The notes below the pieces were generated by a model. It was given only the letters and a program-made list of their open reading frames with translations, searched no databases and was not told the DNA's origin. 33,675 bases of DNA. Origin: JACQFZ01 sp045810625 (GTDB taxonomy: Bacteria; Pseudomonadota; Gammaproteobacteria; Acidiferrobacterales; Sulfurifustaceae). Position 1 is the first letter of the stretch, and each line of letters opens with the position of its first letter. Below are positions 24,254 to 32,201 of the stretch, one piece after another. Location: assembly GCA_045810625.1 (NCBI GenBank), contig JBJMVQ010000028.1, forward strand, positions 1 through 33,675, read 5' to 3'. Both the position numbers and the translations under genes were made by a program.

Positions 24254-24679
24254 CTAAATGTTCGCCGTAATCAAAACTAAACCGTCCGATGACAACGCCA
24301 GCTCGCCCTGCTCGTTGACGATCTCACCGTGCAGCCGGACCAGCCAACCGGCAAGCGACGACTTTTCCGTGACACCGGTGACTTCCCAGCGCAGCAGGAT
24401 CTCCTCGTTCGCGCCGACGGCCTTGAGGTAGCGCTGCGAAAATTCCAGCCCGAGCATCACGCCGCGGTCGCAAAAATGCGTCGCGGCGAGCCCGTAGAGC
24501 AGCGAGATCGTCTGCGTCCCGCTCGCGATCAACTGTTTGAAGCGCGAACGCGCGGCGAAGTCAGCGTCGTGATGCAACGGACTCAAGTCCTGCGCCGCGG
24601 TCGCGAACGCGCTCACGCTTTCCGGATCGAGCCGCACTCTTTTCTCGAACCGCTCGCCGACCTCCACCAGACGCCGCAT
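24254..24679 (-). CDS. MaoC-like hot-dog hydratase
   Basis: 141 residues from ATG 24679; no strong Shine-Dalgarno, though GAGG lies 14 nt upstream. The frame's extension to 25051 is not real. The catalytic motif reads AQDLSPLHHDADFAARSRFKQLIASGTQTISLLYGL, with Asp and His kept and Ser in place of the usual Asn before Pro. This matches (R)-hydratase/MaoC hot-dog enzymes that hydrate enoyl-CoA. It would serve acyl-CoA processing for acids imported or activated by the operon. It lies between a hairpin repeat element and the paaK-like gene. Confidence 0.82.
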   Translation of the reverse strand: MRRLVEVGERFEKRVRLDPESVSAFATAAQDLSPLHHDADFAARSRFKQLIASGTQTISLLYGLAATHFCDRGVMLGLEFSQRYLKAVGANEEILLRWEVTGVTEKSSLAGWLVRLHGEIVNEQGELALSSDGLVLITANI

Positions 24680-24697
24680 ACCACTGCTAAGAGCCTC

Positions 24698-24801
24698 TAA
24701 CAAAATGCAGCACTTGCCATCCGACCCCACCCCGACCCTCCCCCATCCAGGGGAGGGAAAGGGAGGGGTGCGGCGCGAAGGACCCGTGGCACATTTTGTT
24801 A
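24698..24801. repeat. REP-like hairpin element inside the operon
   Basis: TAACAAAATG (24698-24707) and CATTTTGTTA (24792-24801) are perfect 10-bp inverted arms. They surround a core hairpin, CCCTCCCC (24736-24743) with GGGGAGGG (24750-24757), flanked by ACCCC/GGGGT-type pairs. The core is close to that of the element at 22837-22926, while the arms differ. It starts 6 nt after the livF stop and ends 18 nt before the MaoC-like start. Confidence 0.75.
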
Positions 24802-24807
24802 GGCACC

Positions 24808-25602
24808 TTAAGCAAGCCAGCGCTTGCGGCGGCGGTAGTGCTTCACGTCCCGAAAGCTGCGGCGCTGGCCGCTCGAAATGCCCAAGTAAAACTCTTTCAC
24901 GTCCTCGTTCTCGGACAGCCGCTGCGCCGAACCTTCCATCACCACGCGCCCGTTTTCGAGGATGTAACCGAAGTCCGCGTGACGCAGCGCCACCAGGGTG
25001 TTCTGCTCGGCAACGAGGAAACTCACTTTCTCCTTCCGATTCAAATCGCACACGATGTCGAAGATTTCCTCGACGATCTGCGGCGCGAGCCCCATCGACG
25101 GCTCGTCGAGCAGAATCATGCGCGGGTGCGCCATCAATGCGCGCCCGACCGCCGTCATCTGCTGCTCCCCGCCCGACGTGTAACCGGCGAGCGAATTCCG
25201 GCGCGCCTTGAGCCGCGGAAAATACGCGTACACCTTTTCGAGGTTCGCGCCGATCTCCCCGCGCGACGCCTTGCGCGTATACGCGCCGGTCAACAGATTT
25301 TCTTCAACTGTCAGGTGCGCAAAACAATGCCGCCCCTCCATCACCTGGATCACGCCGCGCCGCACCAGCTCGGCGGGACCGAGCCGGTCGATGCGCTCAC
25401 CATTGAACTCGATCGAGCCCTTCGTCACTTCGCCGCGCTCGCCTTGGAGCAGATTGGAAATCGCGCGTAGCGTGGTCGTCTTACCGGCGCCGTTTGCGCC
25501 GAGCAGCGCAACGATCCCGCCTTCCGGTATCGACAACGACACGCCCTTCAACACCAGAATGACGTGGTTGTAAATCACCTCGATGCCGTTAATGACGAGC
25601 AA
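24808..25602 (-). CDS. livF: Branched-chain/aromatic acid ABC transporter ATPase LivF
   Basis: 264 residues from TTG 25602, the first standard start codon in frame. Walker A is GANGAGKTT (35-43), the signature is TSGGEQQ and Walker B is RMILLDEP, followed by a switch His-equivalent region in FLVAEQNTLVALRHADFGYILENGRVV. The protein is longer than typical LivF because of a basic tail rich in Arg and Lys (RRSFRDVKHY, then RRRKRW). It pairs with LivG to power LivHM. A strong AAGGAG lies 6 nt before an in-frame ATT at 25659, which would add 19 residues (see finding). The stop lies 6 nt from the repeat at 24698-24801. Confidence 0.95.
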   Translation of the reverse strand: MLVINGIEVIYNHVILVLKGVSLSIPEGGIVALLGANGAGKTTTLRAISNLLQGERGEVTKGSIEFNGERIDRLGPAELVRRGVIQVMEGRHCFAHLTVEENLLTGAYTRKASRGEIGANLEKVYAYFPRLKARRNSLAGYTSGGEQQMTAVGRALMAHPRMILLDEPSMGLAPQIVEEIFDIVCDLNRKEKVSFLVAEQNTLVALRHADFGYILENGRVVMEGSAQRLSENEDVKEFYLGISSGQRRSFRDVKHYRRRKRWLA

Positions 25603-25656
25603 CGGCGCGCCGGCGGCGGGCGCCGGCGCGCGGGAGCTGCTTTTGGCGATGACGTT

Positions 25657-25671
25657 AATAGCCCGCTCCTT
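25657..25671 (-). promoter_or_regulatory. Shine-Dalgarno with possible ATT start for livF
   Basis: AAGGAG (25671-25666) is followed after 6 nt by ATT (25659-25657), which is in frame with livF with no stop between. The extra residues would read INVIAKSSSRAPAPAAGAP. TTG 25602 has no Shine-Dalgarno. ATT initiation is known for a few genes such as infC. Confidence 0.35.
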
Positions 25672-25674
25672 CGC

Positions 25675-26982
25675 TTACGCTTCCTTACCGCAATCGCGCG
25701 GCTGAATACTCTTCTCCGTCGCGTACTGCTTCGCCTGCGCCTCGACCATCGGACGCAGGAACTTCAGGTCCGCGGTGTACCAGTCGCTCGTGTAGTTCCA
25801 GTGCTTGCCGTCCCAGGTGTGGATGCGCGCCTTGTAAGCGCCGGTGTGATCGCTGCACGAGGTCTTGATGGGCTGCATCATTCCGCTCAAACCGAGCGCC
25901 TTGAGGCGGGCTTCGTCAATATTGAGATGCTCCGCACCCCAGCGCACCTGCTCGCCGGTCAGCGCTTTCTTGCCGAACTTTGCTTGCGCCGTCCGAATCG
26001 ACTCGACCACCATCAACGCCGTCACCATGCCGCGATTCCATAACACGGTGCCGACCTCTTCTTTCTTGCCGCTGCCCTGGCCCTTGTCGTACAGGTACTT
26101 CATCACGTCCTTGTGCACCGGCAAATCGTTCTCGTCGCTTTGTTGCAGCGTGATGCCGCTGTAGCCGACAGCGCCGTCCCCGACCGGCAGCACGTCCGGC
26201 TCAGACGCCGACCACCATACGCCGTACATCTGCGAGCGCGGATAGCCGACGGCGACGGCTTCCTTGAGCGCGGCGGAATTCATCACGCCCCAGCCCCAGA
26301 GGAAAACGTAATCCGGCCGTTGCTGGCGGACTTGCAGCCACGTCGCTTTTTGCTCGACGCCGGGATGTGTCACCGGCAGTTTGATCAGCTCGAAGCCCAT
26401 CTGTTTCGCGCGCGCTTCGAGCACCGGAATCGGCTCCTTGCCGAACGGCGAATCGTGGTACACGAGCGCGATCTTCTTGCCCTTCAGGCTGCCTTTCTTC
26501 GAGACGTGCTGTACCAGAATATCCGCCGCGTCCCAGTACGTGCCGAGGAACGGGAAATTCCACGGGAACACGCTGCCGTCGGTCGATTCCGAGCGGCCGT
26601 AGCCCGTGGTGAAGATGGGAATCTTGTCGGTCGGCGCCTTTTCCGTGATCGCGAAGGTGATACCGGTCGACACCGGGTTGATGGCAACCGGCTTGCGGCT
26701 CTTGATGCGCTCGTAGCATTCGACGCCGCGGTCGGTGGCGTAGCCCGTCTCGCACTCGTCGTAGGCGATCTTCACGCCGTTCACTCCGCCGTCGCGCGCG
26801 TTCACGAGCTTCAAGTAGTCGGCGAAACCGTCCGCAAACGGAATGCCGTTCGGCGCGTACGCGCCCGTGCGATACACCAGGGCCGGGACGAAAATCTCCT
26901 CCGCCGCCTGCGTCGGCAGCGTCGCACCCGCCACCCCGGCGGCCGCGAGGGTCACGGCAAACATCTTACGTAGCAGTTTCAT
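25675..26982 (-). CDS. livK: ABC transporter substrate-binding protein (LivK type)
   Basis: 435 residues from ATG 26982, preceded by GAGGAGACG. An upstream ATG at 27000 is in frame but lies over the Shine-Dalgarno. The signal peptide MKLLRKMFAVTLAAAGVAGATLPTQA ends near AEEIFVP. The mature periplasmic binding protein has GIPFADGFADYLKLVNARDGGVNGVKIAYDECETGY, as in type I ligand-binding folds. The operon supplies the other ABC subunits. Ligand residues suggest hydrophobic or aromatic acids, but this cannot be read reliably. It lies between livM and livF, an order seen for this family of clusters. Confidence 0.92.
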   Translation of the reverse strand: MKLLRKMFAVTLAAAGVAGATLPTQAAEEIFVPALVYRTGAYAPNGIPFADGFADYLKLVNARDGGVNGVKIAYDECETGYATDRGVECYERIKSRKPVAINPVSTGITFAITEKAPTDKIPIFTTGYGRSESTDGSVFPWNFPFLGTYWDAADILVQHVSKKGSLKGKKIALVYHDSPFGKEPIPVLEARAKQMGFELIKLPVTHPGVEQKATWLQVRQQRPDYVFLWGWGVMNSAALKEAVAVGYPRSQMYGVWWSASEPDVLPVGDGAVGYSGITLQQSDENDLPVHKDVMKYLYDKGQGSGKKEEVGTVLWNRGMVTALMVVESIRTAQAKFGKKALTGEQVRWGAEHLNIDEARLKALGLSGMMQPIKTSCSDHTGAYKARIHTWDGKHWNYTSDWYTADLKFLRPMVEAQAKQYATEKSIQPRDCGKEA

Positions 26983-27076
26983 GGAACGTCTCCTCTTCAT
27001 TGTGTTGCCGATTCACCATTCACTCGAAACGCCGCGCTCGCTTCCGGAATTTCGCACACTGCTCCGAAATCCCAGG

Positions 27077-27096
27077 GCGCTACGTCCGTGTAGCGC
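27077..27096 (-). other. Intercistronic hairpin between livM and livK
   Basis: GCGCTAC (27077-27083) pairs perfectly with GTAGCGC (27090-27096) around a 6-nt loop, 22 nt after the livM stop within the 136-nt spacer before livK. There is no U run. Such hairpins often protect or attenuate mRNA so that the binding protein is made at a different level. Confidence 0.4.
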
Positions 27097-27118
27097 AAGG
27101 GTTGTTCTTCAACAGGCC

Positions 27119-28183
27119 CTAATGCGGGAACGGCCACAAACGCATCTTCTCCTTGCCGATCGACCAAAGCCGCGCCAGTCCGTGCGGCTCGACGATCAGG
27201 AAAAATATGATCAGCGCCCCGAAGATCATCGCTTCGACGTGCGCGACGGTCGCGGTCGACCAGCTGAATCCGAACAGCGCCGGAACCCGGTTCAGCGCGA
27301 TCGGCAGGATCAGGATGAACGCGGCGCCGAAAAACGCACCGAGGATCGACCCGAGCCCGCCGATGATGACCATGAACAACAAGCTGAACGAGAGATTGAT
27401 GCCGAACGCGAGCGGTTCCCACGAGCCTAGATACACGAACGCCCAGAGCGCGCCGGCCACACCCAGATAGAACGAGCTGACGGCGAACGCGGTGAGCTTC
27501 GCGTACGCCGGTCGGATACCGATGATCTCCGCGGCCACGTCCATATCGCGCGTCGCCATCCACATCCGTCCGATGCGCCCGCGCACGAGATTTTTCGCAC
27601 ACAAAGCGAACAGCAGCACGACGGCGAGCAGAAACAGGTAGCGTTCGATCGAGGTCTCGACGTGCCAGCCGAAGATCTCGACCGAGGGAGCGCTCACCGA
27701 TCCGGACGGCGCGTAGTTTGTCAGCCACTTTACTCGCGAGAACAGCCAGTCGAGGAAGAACTGTGCGGCGAGCGTCGCGACCGCGAGATAGAGCCCCTTG
27801 ATGCGCAGACTCGGCGTGCCGAACAGAACTCCGACGAACGCCGCCGCGAGCCCCGCGAACAGCAGCACGAGCAGAAAGCTCGCGCTCGGTATCCGTACCG
27901 CCAGGTTGTACGCGGCGTACGCGCCGACGCCCATGATCGACGCGGCGCCGAGCGAGATCTGACCGCAGTAACCGACGAGCAGATTGACCCCGAGCGCGGC
28001 GAGGGTGAGGATCAGCCAGGGGACGATGAGCGCGTCCAGCGCGTAATCGCTCGCTACCCACGGCACCAGTGCCGCCGCGGCGACGGCCAGCGCCGCCATC
28101 AGCACGCGATCCTGCAGAATCGGGAAGATCTGCTGATCAGCGCGATAGCTCGTCTTGAACTGGCCGTTTTCGCGGTAATACAT
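27119..28183 (-). CDS. livM: Branched-chain amino acid-type ABC permease LivM
   Basis: 354 residues from ATG 28183, 3 nt after the livH stop, with AAGG near. It has about nine membrane segments and the LivM motif VNLLVGYCGQISLGAASIMGVGAYAAY, RIKGLYLAVATLAAQFFLDW and the cytosolic contact loop GRIGRMWMATRDMDVAAEIIGI. It forms the channel with LivH. Length is usual. An overlapping frame from 28061 is a shadow. Confidence 0.94.
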   Translation of the reverse strand: MYYRENGQFKTSYRADQQIFPILQDRVLMAALAVAAAALVPWVASDYALDALIVPWLILTLAALGVNLLVGYCGQISLGAASIMGVGAYAAYNLAVRIPSASFLLVLLFAGLAAAFVGVLFGTPSLRIKGLYLAVATLAAQFFLDWLFSRVKWLTNYAPSGSVSAPSVEIFGWHVETSIERYLFLLAVVLLFALCAKNLVRGRIGRMWMATRDMDVAAEIIGIRPAYAKLTAFAVSSFYLGVAGALWAFVYLGSWEPLAFGINLSFSLLFMVIIGGLGSILGAFFGAAFILILPIALNRVPALFGFSWSTATVAHVEAMIFGALIIFFLIVEPHGLARLWSIGKEKMRLWPFPH

Positions 28184-28186
28184 GCC

Positions 28187-29194
28187 TTACACCCGGTTGA
28201 TGTTGCGCTCGCCGAACAAACCTTCGGGCCGCGCCAGCAGGAACAAAAGCGCCAGTACATAGGCGAACCAGTTCTCGATGCCGCTGCCGGCGAGGTCGTA
28301 CGTTCGCGCGAGCCACGGCCCGAGGAATATCTCCGCCATTTTTTCGCCGACGCCGACAATGAGCCCGCCGATGATCGCGCCCGGCACGGATGTCAGCCCG
28401 CCGAGGATCACGACAGGCAGCGCTTTCAGTGCGACCAGCGACAGCGAGAACTGCACGCCGAGCTTCGAACCCCAGACGATGCCGCCGACGAGCGCGACCG
28501 CGCCCGCGATCGCCCACACGATCACCCAGATACGATTGAGCGGAATGCCGATCGAGAGCGCGGCTTGATGATCGTCCGCCACGGCGCGCAGCGCGCGACC
28601 TGTCGGCGTGCGCTGAAAGAACAGCGTGAGCAGCGCAACCAGCAGAGCCGCGCCGACTGCGGCGACGAGATCTTCTTTGCTGACCAGAATCCCGCCCTGG
28701 AACACGCTTTGGAAGAGGAGCAGCGGCTCTTTCGGAATACCGAGCTCGATACGATAGATGTCGCTGCCCCAGACTGTCTGGCCGAACCCGTCGAGAAAAT
28801 AGGCAACGCCGAGCGTCGCCATCAAGAGCACGGTCGGGTCCTGGTTCACGAGGGGCCGCAGCACCACCCGCTCCACCACGAACGCGAACGCGATCATGAT
28901 CGCGACGGCGAGCGGGATCGCGACGTAAAGCGGCATGACTTCGGCCATCCGCGCGAGCGACAGCGCGGCGAACAGCACCATCGCACCCTGCGCGAAATTG
29001 AAAACGCCGGAGGCTTTGTAAATCAGCACGAAGCCGAGCGCGACGAGCGAATAGAGCACGCCCGACATCAGGCCGCCGAGCAACACCTCGATGAAGAACC
29101 CCGGCGCCGCGGCGCCGGTCGCGAGCGGCGCGGCGAAGCCCGCCGCCAGCAGAACGCTGAGCGCAATGACCGGGAAGCGATTGCCGCGAACCAT
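28187..29194 (-). CDS. livH: Branched-chain amino acid-type ABC permease LivH
   Basis: 335 residues from ATG 29194, sharing a base with the livG stop (TGATG), with GGAGTG upstream. It has about eight hydrophobic segments, the LivH pattern GLMSGVLYSLVALGFVLIYKASGVFNFAQGAMVLF and PTGRALRAVADDHQAALSIGI, the ATPase-contact loop. The C-terminus ends with RPEGLFGER. It pairs with LivM. Longer frames to 29389 run through livG and are not real. Confidence 0.94.
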   Translation of the reverse strand: MVRGNRFPVIALSVLLAAGFAAPLATGAAAPGFFIEVLLGGLMSGVLYSLVALGFVLIYKASGVFNFAQGAMVLFAALSLARMAEVMPLYVAIPLAVAIMIAFAFVVERVVLRPLVNQDPTVLLMATLGVAYFLDGFGQTVWGSDIYRIELGIPKEPLLLFQSVFQGGILVSKEDLVAAVGAALLVALLTLFFQRTPTGRALRAVADDHQAALSIGIPLNRIWVIVWAIAGAVALVGGIVWGSKLGVQFSLSLVALKALPVVILGGLTSVPGAIIGGLIVGVGEKMAEIFLGPWLARTYDLAGSGIENWFAYVLALLFLLARPEGLFGERNINRV

Positions 29195-29979
29195 CAGTGC
29201 TTCACTCCGAGGTAGGCGTCGATGACCGCAGGATTGCCCCGCACCTCGTCCGGCGTGCCGTCGCCGATCTTCTTGCCGTAGTCGAGGACGACGACGCGGT
29301 CGGAGATATCCATGACGACGCTCATATCGTGCTCGATGAGCACGATGGTCGTACCGAACTCCTCGTTCACGTCGAGGATGAAGCGGCACATGTCCTGCTT
29401 CTCCTCGAGATTCATGCCCGCCATCGGCTCATCGAGCAGGAGGACTTTCGGCTCCATGGCGAGCGCGCGCCCGAGGTCGACGCGCTTCTGCAACCCGTAC
29501 GGCAGCCGTCCCGCGAGCGTCTTCCGATGCGCCTGGATTTCCAGAAAATCGATAATGCGCTCGACGCGCTCGCGATGCGCGAATTCCTCGCGCGCGGCGG
29601 GGCCGATCCGAAACGCCTGTGCCAGCAAGTTAGAGCGCATCATGAGATTACGCCCCGTCATGATGTTGTCGAGCACGGTCATGCCTTTGAAGAGCGTCAG
29701 ACCCTGAAACGTGCGCGCGATGCCGCGGCGCGCCGCCTCGTGCGGCTGCATGTGGCCGTAACGTTCGCCGCGATACGTAATGCTGCCCCGCTGCGCGCGA
29801 TAGACGCCGTTGATGACATTGAGCATCGAGCTCTTGCCCGCGCCGTTCGGGCCGATGATGGCGCGCACTTCGTGCTCGCGCACGTCGAAGCTGACATCGG
29901 AAAGGGCCTGCACACCGCCGAACGCCAGCGAGATGCCGTCGGCGACGAGGACCGGATCGCCGAGCGCGCGCGCCGTCAT
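29194..29979 (-). CDS. livG: Branched-chain amino acid-type ABC ATPase LivG
   Basis: 261 residues from ATG 29979, with AAGGAGG upstream and an ATGA overlap with the ligase gene. Walker A is GPNGAGKS (43-50), the Q-loop is FQGLTLFKGMTV, the degenerate signature is LPYGLQKR, Walker B is VLLLDEPMAG and the switch His lies in VLIEHDMSVV. The C-terminus YGKKIGDGTPDEVRGNPAVIDAYLG is typical of LivG. It energises uptake with LivF. Confidence 0.95.
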   Translation of the reverse strand: MTARALGDPVLVADGISLAFGGVQALSDVSFDVREHEVRAIIGPNGAGKSSMLNVINGVYRAQRGSITYRGERYGHMQPHEAARRGIARTFQGLTLFKGMTVLDNIMTGRNLMMRSNLLAQAFRIGPAAREEFAHRERVERIIDFLEIQAHRKTLAGRLPYGLQKRVDLGRALAMEPKVLLLDEPMAGMNLEEKQDMCRFILDVNEEFGTTIVLIEHDMSVVMDISDRVVVLDYGKKIGDGTPDEVRGNPAVIDAYLGVKH

Positions 29980-31949
29980 GCCGCCTCCTTCCGCAGCTGC
30001 GCCGTTTGCGGCGCGAACGTTGCTGCGCTGCAAATCTTCAGATCCGCGCGCACGGTGCCGCTACGGCCGTCCTCGAACTTCACCTGTACCTCGGTCTCGA
30101 TGTGCTCCACGTTGGAATAAAGCGCCTCGACGATGCGCGCGTACTTGTCGGCGATAATGCGCCGGCGCACCTTACGCGTGCGCGTCAGCTCGCCGTCATC
30201 GGCGTCGAGCTCTTTGTGCAGGATGACGAAACGCGTAATTTGCGAACCGGCGAGCTTCGCGTCGCGTGCGAGATCGCCGTTCACTTTCTCGACGCACTCG
30301 CGCACCAGCGCGTAGACCGCATCTTTGCCGGCGAGATCGGTATAACCCGAATACGGCAGGTTGCGGCGCTCGGCCCAGTCGCCGACCGCGACGATGTCGA
30401 TGTTGATGACGGCGGTGACGCTCGCGCGCCCGTCGCCGAACACGACCGCTTCCTTAATATAAGGAAAGAACTTGAGCTTGTTCTCGAGGTACTTGGGCGC
30501 GAACAACGTGCCGTTCTTGAGCCGGCCGACGTCCTTGGCGCGATCGATGATGCGCAGGTGTCCGTCCGCATCGAAGAAGCCGGCGTCGCCCGTATGGAAC
30601 CATCCGTCGCCGTCCCTCGCTTCCACGGTCGCCTGCGGGTTCTTGTAGTAGCACTGGAACAACGACGCGCTCTTAATAAGAATCTCGCCGTTGTCCGCCA
30701 CACGCACTTGCACGCCGCGAACGGGAGGGCCGACCGTGTCCGGTCTGACGGCGTCGTCCGGTTGCATGCAAACGAATACGGACGTCTCGGTGGAACCGTA
30801 GAGCTGCTTGAGGTTGATGCCGATCGCACGATAAAAGACGAATAGATCGGGACCGATGGCTTCGCCCGCCGTGTAGGCGACTCGAATGCGACTCATGCCG
30901 AGCGCGTTGCGCAAGGGACCGTACACGAGGAAATCGCCGAGCGCGTACCGCAACCGATCGACGACGCCCACCCGTTCCTTGCCTTCCAGCAGCTTCGCGC
31001 CGACGCGTCGCGCGATGTCCATGAAATAGTGAAATAGCTTGCGTTTGATCCAGCTCGCGTCTTCCATGCGGATCATGACTTGCGTCAGCATCCCTTCGAA
31101 CACGCGCGGCGGAGCAAAGTAATAAGTCGGCCCGATTTCGCGCATGTCGATCGTCACCGTATCGGCGGACTCGGGACAACTCACGCAATAGCCTGAGACG
31201 AGCGCCTGCGCGTACGAAAAAATGTTCTGCCCGATCCAAGCGAGCGGCAGATACGCCAGCACCTCTTCATCCACCGTCAGCTTGTCGAATTCGCAAGCGA
31301 CACGAGCGGAGCCGATCAGATTGCCGTGCGTGAGCACGACGCCTTTCGGATGCCCGGTCGTGCCCGAGGTGTAGAACAGCGCAGCCGTTTCGGTCGGCGC
31401 GCCTTTAGCGATTTCCTCTTCGAGGAATCCGGGATGGCTTTCGTTGTGCTGGCGACCGAGCTCGCGCAAACGCGCGTAGCTCAGCAGCTGCGGCTGCGTA
31501 TAGGTGCGCAGGCCGCGCGGATCGTCATAAACGATGTATTTGAGCTTGGGACATTGCGGCAGCACTTCGAGCAGCTTGTCCACCTGCTCCTGGTCTTCGA
31601 CGATCGCGATTTCCGCTTCGGCGTTCTGCAAAATGAACGCCATCTCCTGCGCAATCGCGTCTTGATAGAGCGGTACCGGAATGCCGCCGAGCGCCTGTGC
31701 GCCGGCGAGTGACCAATAGAGTCGCGGACGGTTCTCGCCGATGATCGCGAGATGATCGCCGCGCTTGAAACCGAGGCTGGCAATACCGGCCGCCAACGCG
31801 CGCACTTCCTCGAGGACCTGACTCCACGTCCAGGTCTGCCAAATCCCAAGGTCTTTCTCCCGAATTGCGGGGCGTTTACCGTTTACGGCCGCGTGATGCA
31901 ACAGCAGCCGGGGAAATGTCTCCGGCGCTATAACCGACGTCTCGGGCAT
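29976..31949 (-). CDS. AMP-dependent long-chain-type acyl-CoA synthetase
   Basis: 657 residues from ATG 31949 with GGGAGA upstream. Motifs of ANL enzymes are intact: YTSGTTGHPKG (193-203), LAWIGQ region, YGSTETS, GWFHTGDAGFFDADGHLRIIDRAKD and GTLFAPKYLENKLK. It forms acyl-CoA via an acyl-adenylate. The length and FACS-like linker place it among long-chain-type ligases, which includes enzymes acting on alicyclic or aromatic acids. It is the first gene of the operon, whose transporter, hydratase and second ligase-like protein follow, and it overlaps livG by 4 nt. The substrate is not known; an imported hydrophobic acid is a reasonable inference. Confidence 0.93.
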   Translation of the reverse strand: MPETSVIAPETFPRLLLHHAAVNGKRPAIREKDLGIWQTWTWSQVLEEVRALAAGIASLGFKRGDHLAIIGENRPRLYWSLAGAQALGGIPVPLYQDAIAQEMAFILQNAEAEIAIVEDQEQVDKLLEVLPQCPKLKYIVYDDPRGLRTYTQPQLLSYARLRELGRQHNESHPGFLEEEIAKGAPTETAALFYTSGTTGHPKGVVLTHGNLIGSARVACEFDKLTVDEEVLAYLPLAWIGQNIFSYAQALVSGYCVSCPESADTVTIDMREIGPTYYFAPPRVFEGMLTQVMIRMEDASWIKRKLFHYFMDIARRVGAKLLEGKERVGVVDRLRYALGDFLVYGPLRNALGMSRIRVAYTAGEAIGPDLFVFYRAIGINLKQLYGSTETSVFVCMQPDDAVRPDTVGPPVRGVQVRVADNGEILIKSASLFQCYYKNPQATVEARDGDGWFHTGDAGFFDADGHLRIIDRAKDVGRLKNGTLFAPKYLENKLKFFPYIKEAVVFGDGRASVTAVINIDIVAVGDWAERRNLPYSGYTDLAGKDAVYALVRECVEKVNGDLARDAKLAGSQITRFVILHKELDADDGELTRTRKVRRRIIADKYARIVEALYSNVEHIETEVQVKFEDGRSGTVRADLKICSAATFAPQTAQLRKEAA

Positions 31950-32115
31950 TCAAATCTCCCTCCGCAGTCGTGCACCGGTCCCCCGTGGCCGCGCCGGTGA
32001 CACTGGAGTGGTCAGCTTATGTTAACCCGCCCACCTGCTCTTTAGCAGTCGTAGCAGCCGCCGTCTACCGACGGCTCGGGACGAATAATTACTACCCCCA
32101 CGCCTAGGGATAGTT

Positions 32116-32143
32116 AGCATATAAGCGAGATTCAGATTGTCAC
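32116..32143 (-). promoter_or_regulatory. Predicted promoter of the acyl-CoA ligase-liv operon
   Basis: On the minus strand GTGACA (32143-32138) and TATGCT (32121-32116) are 16 nt apart, matching consensus at five and four positions. The start would be near 32108, leaving a leader of about 160 nt. The -35 lies inside the inverted repeat at 32131-32160. Confidence 0.4.
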
Positions 32144-32160
32144 CTCGGCGACAATCTGAA
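32131..32160. promoter_or_regulatory. Perfect 11-bp inverted repeat, candidate operator
   Basis: TTCAGATTGTC (32131-32141) and GACAATCTGAA (32150-32160) are perfect inverted arms around an 8-nt spacer. The repeat lies 41 nt before the Crp/Fnr-type gene and overlaps both predicted divergent -35 boxes. That is the place for an autoregulatory operator, probably of this regulator. A transcript hairpin is the alternative. Confidence 0.6.
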
Positions 32161-32166
32161 AATATT
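32137..32166 (+). promoter_or_regulatory. Predicted promoter of the Crp/Fnr-type regulator
   Basis: TTGTCA (32137-32142; five of six) and AATATT (32161-32166; four of six) are 18 nt apart. The transcript would start about 29 nt before the ATG at 32202. The -35 lies in the left arm of the inverted repeat. Confidence 0.4.
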
Positions 32167-32201
32167 CCCATCCAATTTGTGATTGCTCCCCTCGGCGCCC
32201 G

